DNA of 64,000 bases from Halothiobacillus neapolitanus c2. GTDB taxonomy: Bacteria; Pseudomonadota; Gammaproteobacteria; Halothiobacillales; Halothiobacillaceae. Positions 9,794-17,377 of this stretch are shown here, in pieces. The notes under the pieces are model-generated. The model saw nothing but the letters and a program-made list of their open reading frames with translations. It had not been told where the DNA came from and did no database searches. Both the position numbers and the translations under genes were made by a program. The stretch is taken from contig NC_013422.1 of NCBI RefSeq assembly GCF_000024765.1, forward strand, positions 1,445,501 through 1,509,500, read 5' to 3'. Position 1 is the first letter of the stretch; each line of letters begins with the position of its first letter.

Positions 9794-10642
9794 TTACTGC
9801 GAGAGGGAAGCCGCAGGCTTGATATAACAATCGAAACGGACCCGACCGCTACTGATGCTCATTGATGGCTGGGCACCAGCCAAAGCGGGCGACTGTGGCG
9901 GGCGCTTGACCACATACCGATTCGCCGGTTGCTGACGCGCCCACACGAACAGCGCATCGGCATCCTCGTCACTACCCACCAGATCATGAAAGATGCGCAT
10001 ATCCTTTTTCACCAGCGCGGACTTCTGCCGCTCCGGGAACATCGGATCCATCAACCAAACCGTATCTTTATCGGGTTTGATGTTCTCAGGCCATGCCTCA
10101 CGGGCGTCCGAACCATAAAGATGGATACGCGATGCAATATCATGCGTCTTGGGCTCCAACCGCGCGCGCAGCAACGCATCAGATAACAAAAAGTGAATCA
10201 GTGGATGTCGTTCGAAAGCAAACACGGTGCAGCCCGTACTGGCAAGTGCCCAGGAATCACGCCCAAGTCCAGCCGTCAGATCGATGACAACGGGGCGCCG
10301 ATTAGCGCGCAAACCTGCCGCTTTTGCCAGCGGTTCACGCAAAGTCATTGGCTGATTGAAACGAGCGTTCTGGACGAAATCGATACCAAGGGAATGACGA
10401 CCAAACGCATCATTATCTGTTGGTGGAAACAACTGCCAACAACCATCCGAATATCGCAGAACAAAATGATCGGGCTGGATTTCAGCCAATTCTTCCGAAC
10501 AGACTGTGGGGATAGGAAGAAGCTGCGCCTGCTGAATCAGGCTGACTTCACGCCGATCTGCATCAGCGGTTGGCAAGACCAAACGGACTTTATCAGTCCA
10601 AGAAAGTGACGCAGAAACCGTCAAGGAATGGCTCAGATCCAC
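9794..10642 (-). CDS. rsmJ: 16S rRNA (guanine1516-N2)-methyltransferase
   Basis: SAM-dependent methyltransferase that modifies G1516 of 16S rRNA. The 282 residues include a SAM-binding motif I (VIDLTAGLGRDSWALAS) and the RsmJ signature DPMFPERQKSALVKKDM with the DPPY-like catalytic patch. Its length is above the E. coli protein (250) because of an N-terminal extension of about 30 residues. Its ATG overlaps the last 10 bases of argA, so it is translationally coupled to the arginine operon. I infer no functional link with arginine synthesis. Confidence 0.9.
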   Translation of the reverse strand: MDLSHSLTVSASLSWTDKVRLVLPTADADRREVSLIQQAQLLPIPTVCSEELAEIQPDHFVLRYSDGCWQLFPPTDNDAFGRHSLGIDFVQNARFNQPMTLREPLAKAAGLRANRRPVVIDLTAGLGRDSWALASTGCTVFAFERHPLIHFLLSDALLRARLEPKTHDIASRIHLYGSDAREAWPENIKPDKDTVWLMDPMFPERQKSALVKKDMRIFHDLVGSDEDADALFVWARQQPANRYVVKRPPQSPALAGAQPSMSISSGRVRFDCYIKPAASLSQ

Positions 10643-11955
10643 TTACGGTAGATTTTGGAATTGCGCTTGAAGTTATAAAGGGCTTGGCGCTCCGCAGGCA
10701 AACCGGAGATATTCTCTGCCGCAAAGCCTTTTTCTTTGAAGAACGCCATGGTCTGCGTCGAGAGCAGAAACAGCGATTTCAACCCCATGGAACGGGCACG
10801 CAACTCGAGGAAACCAAGCAACCGCCCTGCCCGTCCGCCGCGCTGATAAGCGGGATGAACCACCAGTGCAGCCAATTCGGCCGATTGTGCGTCTGGGTAG
10901 GGATAAAGCGCAGCACACCCGATGATATCGCCATCACGTTCAATCACCACGAAACGATCCAGCTCCAACTCAAGCTGTTCGCGCGAGCGACGAACCAGAA
11001 CACCCGTTTGCTCCAACGGTTCGATGAGCGCGACGATGCCACCGATATCATCAAGACTGGCCGCACGAATGCGCTCGAAGGGCTCTGCAGAAATCAGGGT
11101 GCCGCAACCATCGCGGGTAAAGAGTTCAACCAGCAACGCGCCGTCATCTTCACGGTCGACAAGATGCACACGATCCACACCGCGAGAACAGGCGCGTATC
11201 GCGCTTTCCAGATGCAAGCGGAACTCATCGGAAAGCGCCGATCCGGACTGGGACAGAAGCTGGTGCACGTCAGGCAATCCCATTACCGAAGGCAGATTGT
11301 CGACAGGATCGGTCAGAAAAATGAGCTTATCGGCACCAAGGCTGACTGCCAGAGATTCTGCAACTTCCTCAGCTCGTAGATTGAAAAGCTCACCGGTGGG
11401 CGAAAAACCCAAGTTGCTCTGCACCACAATCGAACCGTCACCCAGCGCGTCACGAATGCCATCCACGTCGACTCTGCGAACTGCGCCGGTAAAGCCCAGA
11501 TCCACACCGTCGATAACGCCCATCGGACGTGCGGTGACAAAGTTGCCGGTCAGCACGCGTTGCGCGAGACCCGAACCCGAGGACATGCTCAGACGAGTCG
11601 ACAACCAGGAAAGCAGATCGAACTGCAAAGCACCTACGGCTTCGGTCAAAGGGTCGATCATCTCGAATTCAGTAATACGCAAACCCTTATGGAATTGCGG
11701 CTCTATACCCACTTGGGCGAGACGACGATTGATTTGGGGGCGTGCGCCAGGCACCAAAACCAAACGAACACCCAGATCCGCCAACAGGACCAGATCACGC
11801 ACCACACGATTGAACGACTCGGGTTCAGCCAACGCCTCTCCGCCGAAGGCCACCACGAAAACCTTACCATCGTGCTCACGAATGTAGGGCACGGCATTAC
11901 GCAATCCGTGGACAAGAACCTGCTGAGGACTCAAAACCGTGGTGGCCGTTTCCAT
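10633..11955 (-). CDS. argA: Amino-acid N-acetyltransferase (N-acetylglutamate synthase)
   Basis: Commits glutamate to arginine synthesis by acetylation with acetyl-CoA. It has an N-terminal amino-acid-kinase-like domain (about 10-285) that in this family is non-catalytic and binds arginine for feedback inhibition, and a C-terminal GNAT domain (about 295-440) with the acetyl-CoA loop (HPAYQRGGRAGRLL). ATG 11955 is preceded by AAAGGAT at 6-7 bases and gives 440 residues, near the E. coli length of 443. The upstream ATG at 11988 has no good ribosome site. It follows argD and argF. Confidence 0.93.
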   Translation of the reverse strand: METATTVLSPQQVLVHGLRNAVPYIREHDGKVFVVAFGGEALAEPESFNRVVRDLVLLADLGVRLVLVPGARPQINRRLAQVGIEPQFHKGLRITEFEMIDPLTEAVGALQFDLLSWLSTRLSMSSGSGLAQRVLTGNFVTARPMGVIDGVDLGFTGAVRRVDVDGIRDALGDGSIVVQSNLGFSPTGELFNLRAEEVAESLAVSLGADKLIFLTDPVDNLPSVMGLPDVHQLLSQSGSALSDEFRLHLESAIRACSRGVDRVHLVDREDDGALLVELFTRDGCGTLISAEPFERIRAASLDDIGGIVALIEPLEQTGVLVRRSREQLELELDRFVVIERDGDIIGCAALYPYPDAQSAELAALVVHPAYQRGGRAGRLLGFLELRARSMGLKSLFLLSTQTMAFFKEKGFAAENISGLPAERQALYNFKRNSKIYRKWI

Positions 11956-12039
11956 GGCGACATCCTTTGACTGCAAGGGCGTATTCATGCCGGTTGATAC
12001 TCAGCGTTCATGGCCAGGCCGACAATGCGCCGAACCCGA

Positions 12040-12978
12040 TTAGGCGACCGGGTTGCCGACATCATCAGATACATCGCCCAAAATCAAGAACTCAAGCAAT
12101 GCCTTCTGTGTGTGCAGGCGTGCTTCCGCCTCTTGCCACACAACGCTTTGCGGGCCATCAATGACTTCAGCCGTTACTTCTTCCCCACGATGGGCAGGCA
12201 GGCAATGCATGAACAAGGCATCTGAATTGGCATGCGCCATGACGCCATCGTCGATCACAAAAGTTTTGAAATCCCGGAGGCGGCGCTCACGCTCGTCTTC
12301 CTGCCCCATACTAGCCCAAACATCGGTAACCACAAGATCGGCACCCGAGGCTGCCTCATGTGCAGTTCGGACGATATGCACACGATCACCCGCGGCAGCC
12401 ACAACGGCAGGATCTGGTTGATAGCCCTCCGGGGTAGCGATCATCAACTCGAAATCGAATACCTGTGCTGCGTTGATATACGAATGGCACATATTGAAAC
12501 CGTCACCGATCCACGCCACGCGTTTGCCCTGAATCGAGCCGCGATTCTGCTCGAAAGCGAACACGTCGGCCAGCAGCTGGCAGGGGTGGTTCAAGTCGGT
12601 CAGCGCATTGATCACGGGCACGCGGGAATAAGCGGCGAATTGCTCCACCATGTGGTGATCTTTTGCTCGGATCATGACCGCATCGACCATCCGAGAAATG
12701 ACCCGGGCGGAATCCTCAATCGGCTCGCCCCGCCCCAATTGGGTGTCACGTGGCGACAGAAAGATGGCTGTACCGCCTAATTGGGCGATACCCGCCTCGA
12801 AGGACAATCGCGTGCGTGTCGATGCTTTCTCGAAAATCATCCCCAAGACCCGTTGACGGAGGGTATCCGGTCGAACGCCCGCATCATATGCTTTCTTGAG
12901 CGCCTCGGCCCGAGCAAGAATTCGACGATAGTCCGCCTGGGAATAATCCAGCAAACTCAGGAAGTGACGCACTGACAT
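12040..12978 (-). CDS. argF: Ornithine carbamoyltransferase
   Basis: Joins ornithine and carbamoyl phosphate to give citrulline. The 312 residues carry the carbamoyl-phosphate motif STRTR near residue 53, HPCQ in the hinge region, and the ornithine-binding [13 protein letters not shown], whose cysteine is in the active site. It lies between argD (118 bases upstream) and argA, so three arginine enzymes are encoded in one minus-strand series. Its paralogue PyrB is encoded at 18751 and is clearly distinct. Confidence 0.97.
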   Translation of the reverse strand: MSVRHFLSLLDYSQADYRRILARAEALKKAYDAGVRPDTLRQRVLGMIFEKASTRTRLSFEAGIAQLGGTAIFLSPRDTQLGRGEPIEDSARVISRMVDAVMIRAKDHHMVEQFAAYSRVPVINALTDLNHPCQLLADVFAFEQNRGSIQGKRVAWIGDGFNMCHSYINAAQVFDFELMIATPEGYQPDPAVVAAAGDRVHIVRTAHEAASGADLVVTDVWASMGQEDERERRLRDFKTFVIDDGVMAHANSDALFMHCLPAHRGEEVTAEVIDGPQSVVWQEAEARLHTQKALLEFLILGDVSDDVGNPVA

Positions 12979-13096
12979 AAAAAAATCTCTACCTACCGGG
13001 CAACAGGCTCAGTGCCCATCACCCCAATAAAATTTGAACAATAAAATAATGCAAGGAATGCCCCCTGCCGGCACCCTGCGCGAGCCCTAGAGCACG

Positions 13097-14296
13097 TTAG
13101 TCCGTTACTTGAGTCGCGTTGGCATGCAACCAGGAAAGAACCACGTCACCCAGGCGCTTTACGAGGTCATCGGCCTGTTCATCGGACAGGATCAACGGAG
13201 GCAGCAACCGGATCACAGAGCCAGCCGTCACGTTGATCAACAACCCCTCATCCAAGGCCAGTCGGACCAGTTCGCCACAGGGCCGATCCAGCACAACCCC
13301 AATCATCAAGCCTCGACCGCGCAGTTCAAGCACAGCGGACTGTCCGGCAAAGACGGTGTGCAAACCACTGCGAATCCGCTCACTCAACTGTGCCGCACGT
13401 GAAACGAGTTGGTCCCGCTCAATCACGCTCAGAACCGTATGCGCAACTCGGCAAACCAGAGGATTGCCCCCAAATGTCGAACCATGATTGCCCGGCGCGA
13501 ACAGGGTCGCGGCCTTTCCTGCACCCATACAAGCGCCAATCGGTACACCGTTCCCGAGCCCTTTGGCCAAACTCATGACATCAGGCAACAAGCCCTCTTC
13601 ATGCTGGAAGCCAAACCACTGCCCGGTACGTCCGATGCCGGTTTGCACTTCATCAACCATCATCAACCAGTCGTGCTGATCGCATAATGCCCGAATACCC
13701 TGCAAATATCCCTCGGGCGCCGCACGGACGCCGCCCTCGCCTTGAACGGGCTCGACCAGCACCGCCACGATGTTGCCGTGCAACGTCGCCATCCGCTCAA
13801 TCGCTTCAAGATCACCGTAGGGCACTCGCAGGAAGCCGACAACCAAAGGGCCGAACCCCTTCTGAATAGCCGCATTTCCAGTCGCAGCCAGCGTAGCCAG
13901 CGTCCGGCCATGGAAACTGGTTTCCATCACCAGGATTTGTGGATTTTCAATCTGCCGTTGATGCGCATACAGCCGAGCCAGCTTGATTGCCGCCTCGTTT
14001 GCTTCCGCCCCGGAATTAGAAAAAAAAACCGATTCCATACCGGAAATCTCGGCCAACTTGTCGGCCAACCGGGATTGCCAATGCACGCCGTAAACATTAG
14101 AGGTGTGTATGAGGGTCTTTGCCTGATCACAAATGGCTTCACTGATATCAGGATGGGAATGCCCCAACCCCGTCACTGCGATACCGCTCAATGCATCCAG
14201 ATACTCGCGCCCGGCCTCATCCCACAAACGCGCACCCTCACCACGAACGAACGTGACCGGCTGCCGATTATAGGTAGACATCAAATGGCTGCTCAT
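13097..14296 (-). CDS. argD: Acetylornithine aminotransferase
   Basis: Class-III PLP aminotransferase converting N-acetylglutamate semialdehyde to N-acetylornithine. It shows NSGAEANEAAIKLAR, SFHGRT, the aspartate motif in MMVDEVQTGIGRTG and the PLP lysine in SLAKGLGNGVPIGA. Members often also accept succinyl-diaminopimelate precursors in lysine synthesis. ATG 14296 (399 residues) has GAGAG 7 bases upstream. ATG 14281 is an alternative, and the in-frame codons up to 14350 look like leader. Likely first gene of argD-argF-argA-rsmJ. Confidence 0.93.
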   Translation of the reverse strand: MSSHLMSTYNRQPVTFVRGEGARLWDEAGREYLDALSGIAVTGLGHSHPDISEAICDQAKTLIHTSNVYGVHWQSRLADKLAEISGMESVFFSNSGAEANEAAIKLARLYAHQRQIENPQILVMETSFHGRTLATLAATGNAAIQKGFGPLVVGFLRVPYGDLEAIERMATLHGNIVAVLVEPVQGEGGVRAAPEGYLQGIRALCDQHDWLMMVDEVQTGIGRTGQWFGFQHEEGLLPDVMSLAKGLGNGVPIGACMGAGKAATLFAPGNHGSTFGGNPLVCRVAHTVLSVIERDQLVSRAAQLSERIRSGLHTVFAGQSAVLELRGRGLMIGVVLDRPCGELVRLALDEGLLINVTAGSVIRLLPPLILSDEQADDLVKRLGDVVLSWLHANATQVTD

Positions 14297-14361
14297 TTGG
14301 CTGCTCTCATCTGAATATTCATGGTGCGATGCTCCTGACCAATGCATCAAGTAAGGTTGTG

Positions 14362-14408
14362 CAAATAAAGATACAACAAATAAAGGGGATTCGAGCCCCC
14401 TTTATTTG
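14362..14408. promoter_or_regulatory. Triple CAAATAAAG motif and terminator-like hairpin upstream of argD
   Basis: CAAATAAAG occurs directly at 14362-14370 and 14376-14384 and inverted (CTTTATTTG) at 14400-14408. The second and third copies extend into an 11-base stem AAATAAAGGGG (14378-14388) / CCCCTTTATTT (14397-14407) with an 8-base loop. In the argD direction this would be a hairpin with a U-rich 3' side in the leader; in DNA it looks like a multi-site operator. It does not match the TGAAT...ATTCA pattern of ArgR boxes. Confidence 0.4.
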
Positions 14409-14550
14409 AGCTTATCATAAAAGCAGATACCTTCCTCGGGAATGCGCGACTCAAAACACGATTCGCCCTGCTAGAATAAACACGCTAATGCGGCCAGACC
14501 CTAACCGGAATCGAGCTATTCACTTCCCCCGCCTTGTCGAGAAAAATCGT

Positions 14551-15264
14551 ATGACAGCCCAATCAAGTGCCCGCGCCGATGAGCTGATTAAGTTCAACCA
14601 ATTATCCGACCAATGGTGGGATCAGGACGGTGCATTTGCTGCGCTTCACGCCATCAACCCCTTGCGCATCCAGTTCATAACTCAACATGTCGAACTATCG
14701 GGTGCACGCGTGCTCGATGTCGGTTGTGGCGGTGGGATTCTAAGCGAAGGGCTCACGTTGGAAGGCGCAAAGGTCACGGCACTTGATCTGGCTGCTGATG
14801 CGTTGCAAGCGGCAAAAACGCACGCGAATGAACAGGGTTTGAATATCGACTATCGCCTGGAAGATATTCTTTCGTTTGCAGAAACGCATGCAGGCACTTT
14901 TGATCAAGTCACCTGCATGGAAATGCTGGAACATGTCGACCAACCTGAATCAATTGTTCAAGCACTGGCCAAAGCGGTTAAACCGGGTGGATGGGTGTTT
15001 TTATCCACCTTGAATCGAAATCCGAAATCATGGTTATTCGGTATCGTTGCGGCAGAATACCTGCTCAAATTGGTGCCTCGTGGCACGCATGATCACAAGC
15101 GGTTCATCAAGCCGTCCGAACTGGCACGCATGGCCCGTCAGGTCGGGCTTAACCCAGTGGCGTTCACCGGCATTACCTACAACCCCCTCACCCGTTCGTA
15201 TGCCCTGAATGCGCAGGATCTGGACGTAAACTATCTCATGGCCTGCCGTCGCCATGAGATTTGA
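14551..15264 (+). CDS. ubiG: Ubiquinone biosynthesis O-methyltransferase
   Basis: SAM-dependent enzyme performing both O-methylations in ubiquinone synthesis. From ATG 14551 it has 237 residues, matching E. coli UbiG (240). It shows the family N-terminus (FNQLSDQWWD), SAM motif I VLDVGCGGG, a post-motif EMLEHV and the UbiG pattern HDHKRFIKPSEL. An in-frame ATG at 14488 would add a non-homologous leader. A possible -10 box TAGAAT is at 14472-14477 without a good -35. It overlaps the next gene by 11 bases. Confidence 0.95.
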   Translation: MTAQSSARADELIKFNQLSDQWWDQDGAFAALHAINPLRIQFITQHVELSGARVLDVGCGGGILSEGLTLEGAKVTALDLAADALQAAKTHANEQGLNIDYRLEDILSFAETHAGTFDQVTCMEMLEHVDQPESIVQALAKAVKPGGWVFLSTLNRNPKSWLFGIVAAEYLLKLVPRGTHDHKRFIKPSELARMARQVGLNPVAFTGITYNPLTRSYALNAQDLDVNYLMACRRHEI

Positions 15265-15955
15265 TACAAAGCTGCCTTCCAACCAAACTCATCCTGTTCA
15301 AGGCGTGCTGTTCGACCTCGACGGGACACTGATTGATACGGCACCCGATATGGCACTTGCACTCAATCGCCTGAGGTTGGAATGTAACTTGCCCCCCATG
15401 CCTTTCGAGCAGATTCGCCCGCAGGTATCCAATGGTGCGCGGGGCCTGCTGGAGATTGGCTTTCAACTCGGTCCGAATGATCAAGGATTCGCGATTCTTC
15501 GCGATCGCTTCCTTCAACTCTATCGGCAGGATATCGCAGGAGAAACCCGCTTGTTTGCGGGATTCGATAAAGTGATCGACTGGTTGAATAAGCAAGAAAT
15601 GCATTGGGGCATCGTGACCAACAAACCCGGTTTCCTGACTCGGGAACTGGTGAAGGAACTGGACTTAAAGCCCGCAGTTGTAATTGCAGGAGATGACTTA
15701 CTCCGGCGCAAACCCTATCCCGATCAGCTCATTTATGCTGCGGGGCAACTACGGCTGCCACCACAACACATCCTGTATGTGGGCGACCATGAGCGCGACA
15801 TACAAGCCAGCCGAGCCGCACATATGCCCTCCGCTGCCGTCCGCTGGGGTTATCTGGACGGCGAAAGGCCGATCGAAGACTGGCTGGCCGATGTCATTCT
15901 GACAAACCCCACTGACTTGCTCGACTTACTCTCACCAACCCCTAATCCAAACTAA
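15254..15955 (+). CDS. gph: HAD phosphatase: phosphoglycolate phosphatase or MupP-type MurNAc-6-phosphate phosphatase
   Basis: HAD-superfamily hydrolase of 233 residues. It has motif I FDLDGTLIDT at about 19-28, motif II (TNKP), the lysine of RRKPYPDQL and motif III GDHERDI. Two roles are possible. Phosphoglycolate phosphatase removes the Rubisco oxygenation product, relevant to an autotroph. MupP dephosphorylates N-acetylmuramate-6-phosphate in cell-wall recycling. In Pseudomonas, mupP directly follows ubiG as here, and features such as the LPP...I...NGAR region and AVRWGY fit MupP. I favour MupP on context but cannot exclude Gph. Start overlaps the ubiG end. Confidence 0.8.
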   Translation: MRFDTKLPSNQTHPVQGVLFDLDGTLIDTAPDMALALNRLRLECNLPPMPFEQIRPQVSNGARGLLEIGFQLGPNDQGFAILRDRFLQLYRQDIAGETRLFAGFDKVIDWLNKQEMHWGIVTNKPGFLTRELVKELDLKPAVVIAGDDLLRRKPYPDQLIYAAGQLRLPPQHILYVGDHERDIQASRAAHMPSAAVRWGYLDGERPIEDWLADVILTNPTDLLDLLSPTPNPN

Positions 15956-15975
15956 AAAAATCCAAGGTTTCCCCT

Positions 15976-16554
15976 ATGTCACGCTCCGTACTCAGCTTTC
16001 TTCCTTGGGCGATTGCGCTCAACAGCTTTCATCCCTCTGAGCCATTGGAAAGTTTTGCGGATCTCATGGGGTTTTATCGAGATGCGTTACCTAAATTGCG
16101 TCCCGGAAACTTTGAGAAGATCAAATCGAATGACCCGGCAAAGGCCGCTCAAATCGATGGCCTGATCATGGCGCTACTGTTGGTGGATGGTTTGCTTTGT
16201 GCTCGGGCAGATCATCAAGCAAACAAACCGCTGCGCCTACCTGTTAATGAATTGGCCGAATACCGAGTGGATGCGAATCACTTCGAGCAACAAACTGTGG
16301 ATTTTGCCTGGCGCCGATTATGCGAACGCTACATTCGTCGCAGCCGGGATTTGCTCCAAGCTGCGGCCGTCTTGGGCAAGCCCTGGCTGTCTGGCATGAC
16401 CTACCGTTTGTGTATTGCACGAACCGAGCAGGTACTTCGCGAGATTCAGGTCGATCCGGCTATCACCTATGCCGGCGGTCGAAGCCCGAAGCTTATGGAT
16501 CGGCTTACGGCGATGACGCGAATTTTGTGGCGCACCCTTACCGGTCGCCGTTAA
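15976..16554 (+). CDS. Conserved-looking hypothetical protein, 192 residues
   Basis: Not recognised. AAGG lies about 8 bases before ATG 15976, the frame is uninterrupted, and the gene follows gph by 20 bases on the same strand, so it is probably real and co-transcribed. The protein looks mostly helical and soluble, with an Ala/Leu-rich stretch (LIMALLLVDGLLCARADHQ, about 63-81) too short and interrupted to be a confident membrane segment. The C-terminus is basic (RILWRTLTGRR). Two cysteines near 76 and 111 are not in a motif. It ends convergently with the small acidic gene at 16585. Confidence 0.6.
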   Translation: MSRSVLSFLPWAIALNSFHPSEPLESFADLMGFYRDALPKLRPGNFEKIKSNDPAKAAQIDGLIMALLLVDGLLCARADHQANKPLRLPVNELAEYRVDANHFEQQTVDFAWRRLCERYIRRSRDLLQAAAVLGKPWLSGMTYRLCIARTEQVLREIQVDPAITYAGGRSPKLMDRLTAMTRILWRTLTGRR

Positions 16555-16584
16555 AACCAGCGCTGAGATGGCATTGCGTGCCGT

Positions 16585-16767
16585 TTAAAAGTCATCCTCT
16601 ATCAACCGCTTGACCCGAGTCATTTCCAGCAGATCGTCAAGCCGACGTCGAGCATCCTTGTTCTCAACTGGTTTTACCTTTTCCACTTCAGGTTCTGCAT
16701 CAGTCGAATCTTCGGCATCGTCTTCCCAATGCTCGTTGAGATCGGAAATATCGTCGTCTTTACTCAC
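16585..16767 (-). CDS. Small acidic protein of the PA3496 type (putative envelope integrity)
   Basis: A 60-residue protein with an acidic N-terminal half (DDDISDLNEHWEDDAEDSTD) and a C-terminal helix with the pattern ARRRLDDLLEMTRVKRLIEDDF. That pattern resembles the small gammaproteobacterial PA3496 family, for which an envelope role is only putative. GTG 16767 is preceded by GAGGA at 8 bases, and a credible promoter lies at 16803-16831. I place it in this family from memory of the C-terminal pattern, so the family call is tentative; the gene itself is well supported. Confidence 0.65.
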   Translation of the reverse strand: MSKDDDISDLNEHWEDDAEDSTDAEPEVEKVKPVENKDARRRLDDLLEMTRVKRLIEDDF

Positions 16768-16802
16768 AGTATGTTCCTCAGGAATTGATGGATTTTCGCA
16801 GC

Positions 16803-16831
16803 CTTATACCGTGTTTTTTTCAGCTTGAGAA
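16803..16831 (-). promoter_or_regulatory. Sigma-70-type promoter for the small acidic gene at 16585
   Basis: Reading leftward: -35 TTCTCA (16831-16826), 17-base spacer, -10 TATAAG (16808-16803). This would start RNA about 30 bases before the GTG start at 16767. Confidence 0.5.
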
Positions 16832-16904
16832 GAGGGCTTTGCTCCTCGTCTGAAAAATAGTCGCTTCATCACGAATATTTCAATCTCACACAAATGACAC
16901 CCAC

Positions 16905-16933
16905 AAAAAAACCGCCGGGGTAACCGGCGGTTT
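16905..16933 (-). terminator. Rho-independent terminator of the 89-residue gene
   Basis: Reading leftward, stem AACCGCCGG / CCGGCGGTT with a 5-base loop is followed by seven T. It starts about 33 bases after the stop at 16966. Confidence 0.88.
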
Positions 16934-16965
16934 CATAACGAGAAAATCAATCAATAAACAGATGA

Positions 16966-17235
16966 TTACTGCTCTTCTTCGTCCAGATCAAAATCATCGT
17001 CATCTCCAATTTCCTCGATACGCTCGAGATCCATGAAGCCTTCGATTTCGTCGGCAAACATAACGGCTGTGTCTGCCCACACCATCGGACGAACTTCCGT
17101 GGAAAGCACGCCCTCTTCCTCAATCTGTACCAGCGCAAAACAGGTCAAGGGCTCATAACCGATGCCTTCGTCCTCATCGCTAATCAGGGCGTACCAATCA
17201 TCTGCAGGCATGATGCTCAAAATTTTCGAAGCCAT
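16966..17235 (-). CDS. Hypothetical acidic protein, 89 residues
   Basis: Not recognised. AAGGAGAAAG gives a strong ribosome site before ATG 17235, and a good terminator follows, so it is a genuine single-gene unit. The N-terminus (MASKILSIMPADDWYALI) looks folded with one Cys at 32, and the C-terminus is a run of Asp/Glu (DDDDFDLDEEEQ). The charge suggests a nucleic-acid mimic, chaperone-like or calcium-binding tail, but nothing decides between these. Confidence 0.7.
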   Translation of the reverse strand: MASKILSIMPADDWYALISDEDEGIGYEPLTCFALVQIEEEGVLSTEVRPMVWADTAVMFADEIEGFMDLERIEEIGDDDDFDLDEEEQ

Positions 17236-17326
17236 CGTCTTTCTCCTTAGGTGGTGGGTGAAGGTATTTATGGTTGATCATGTCAGCGGCATATGACGCT
17301 ATCATGGCGTATCTTCAGAACAAAAG

Positions 17327-17366
17327 GGCCCTTCAAAAAACTTGAATATGGGGGGTTTCGAGGTCC
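17327..17366. repeat. Degenerate short copy of the CCTCGAAA inverted-repeat element
   Basis: GGCCCTTCAAAAAAC at the left faces GGGTTTCGAGGTCC at the right, an imperfect inverted repeat of about 40 bases. The right half matches the end consensus CCTCGAAA(A/T)ACCC seen at 26581, 51333 and 63082. It lies 12 bases after the pyrX stop. Confidence 0.45.
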
Positions 17367-17377
17367 CAAAATTCAAA

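Noticed and set aside
14378-14407. Hairpin as the ordinary terminator of a neighbouring gene
   Set aside because: It lies between divergent genes, so no coding transcript ends there; an operator or leader role is more plausible.
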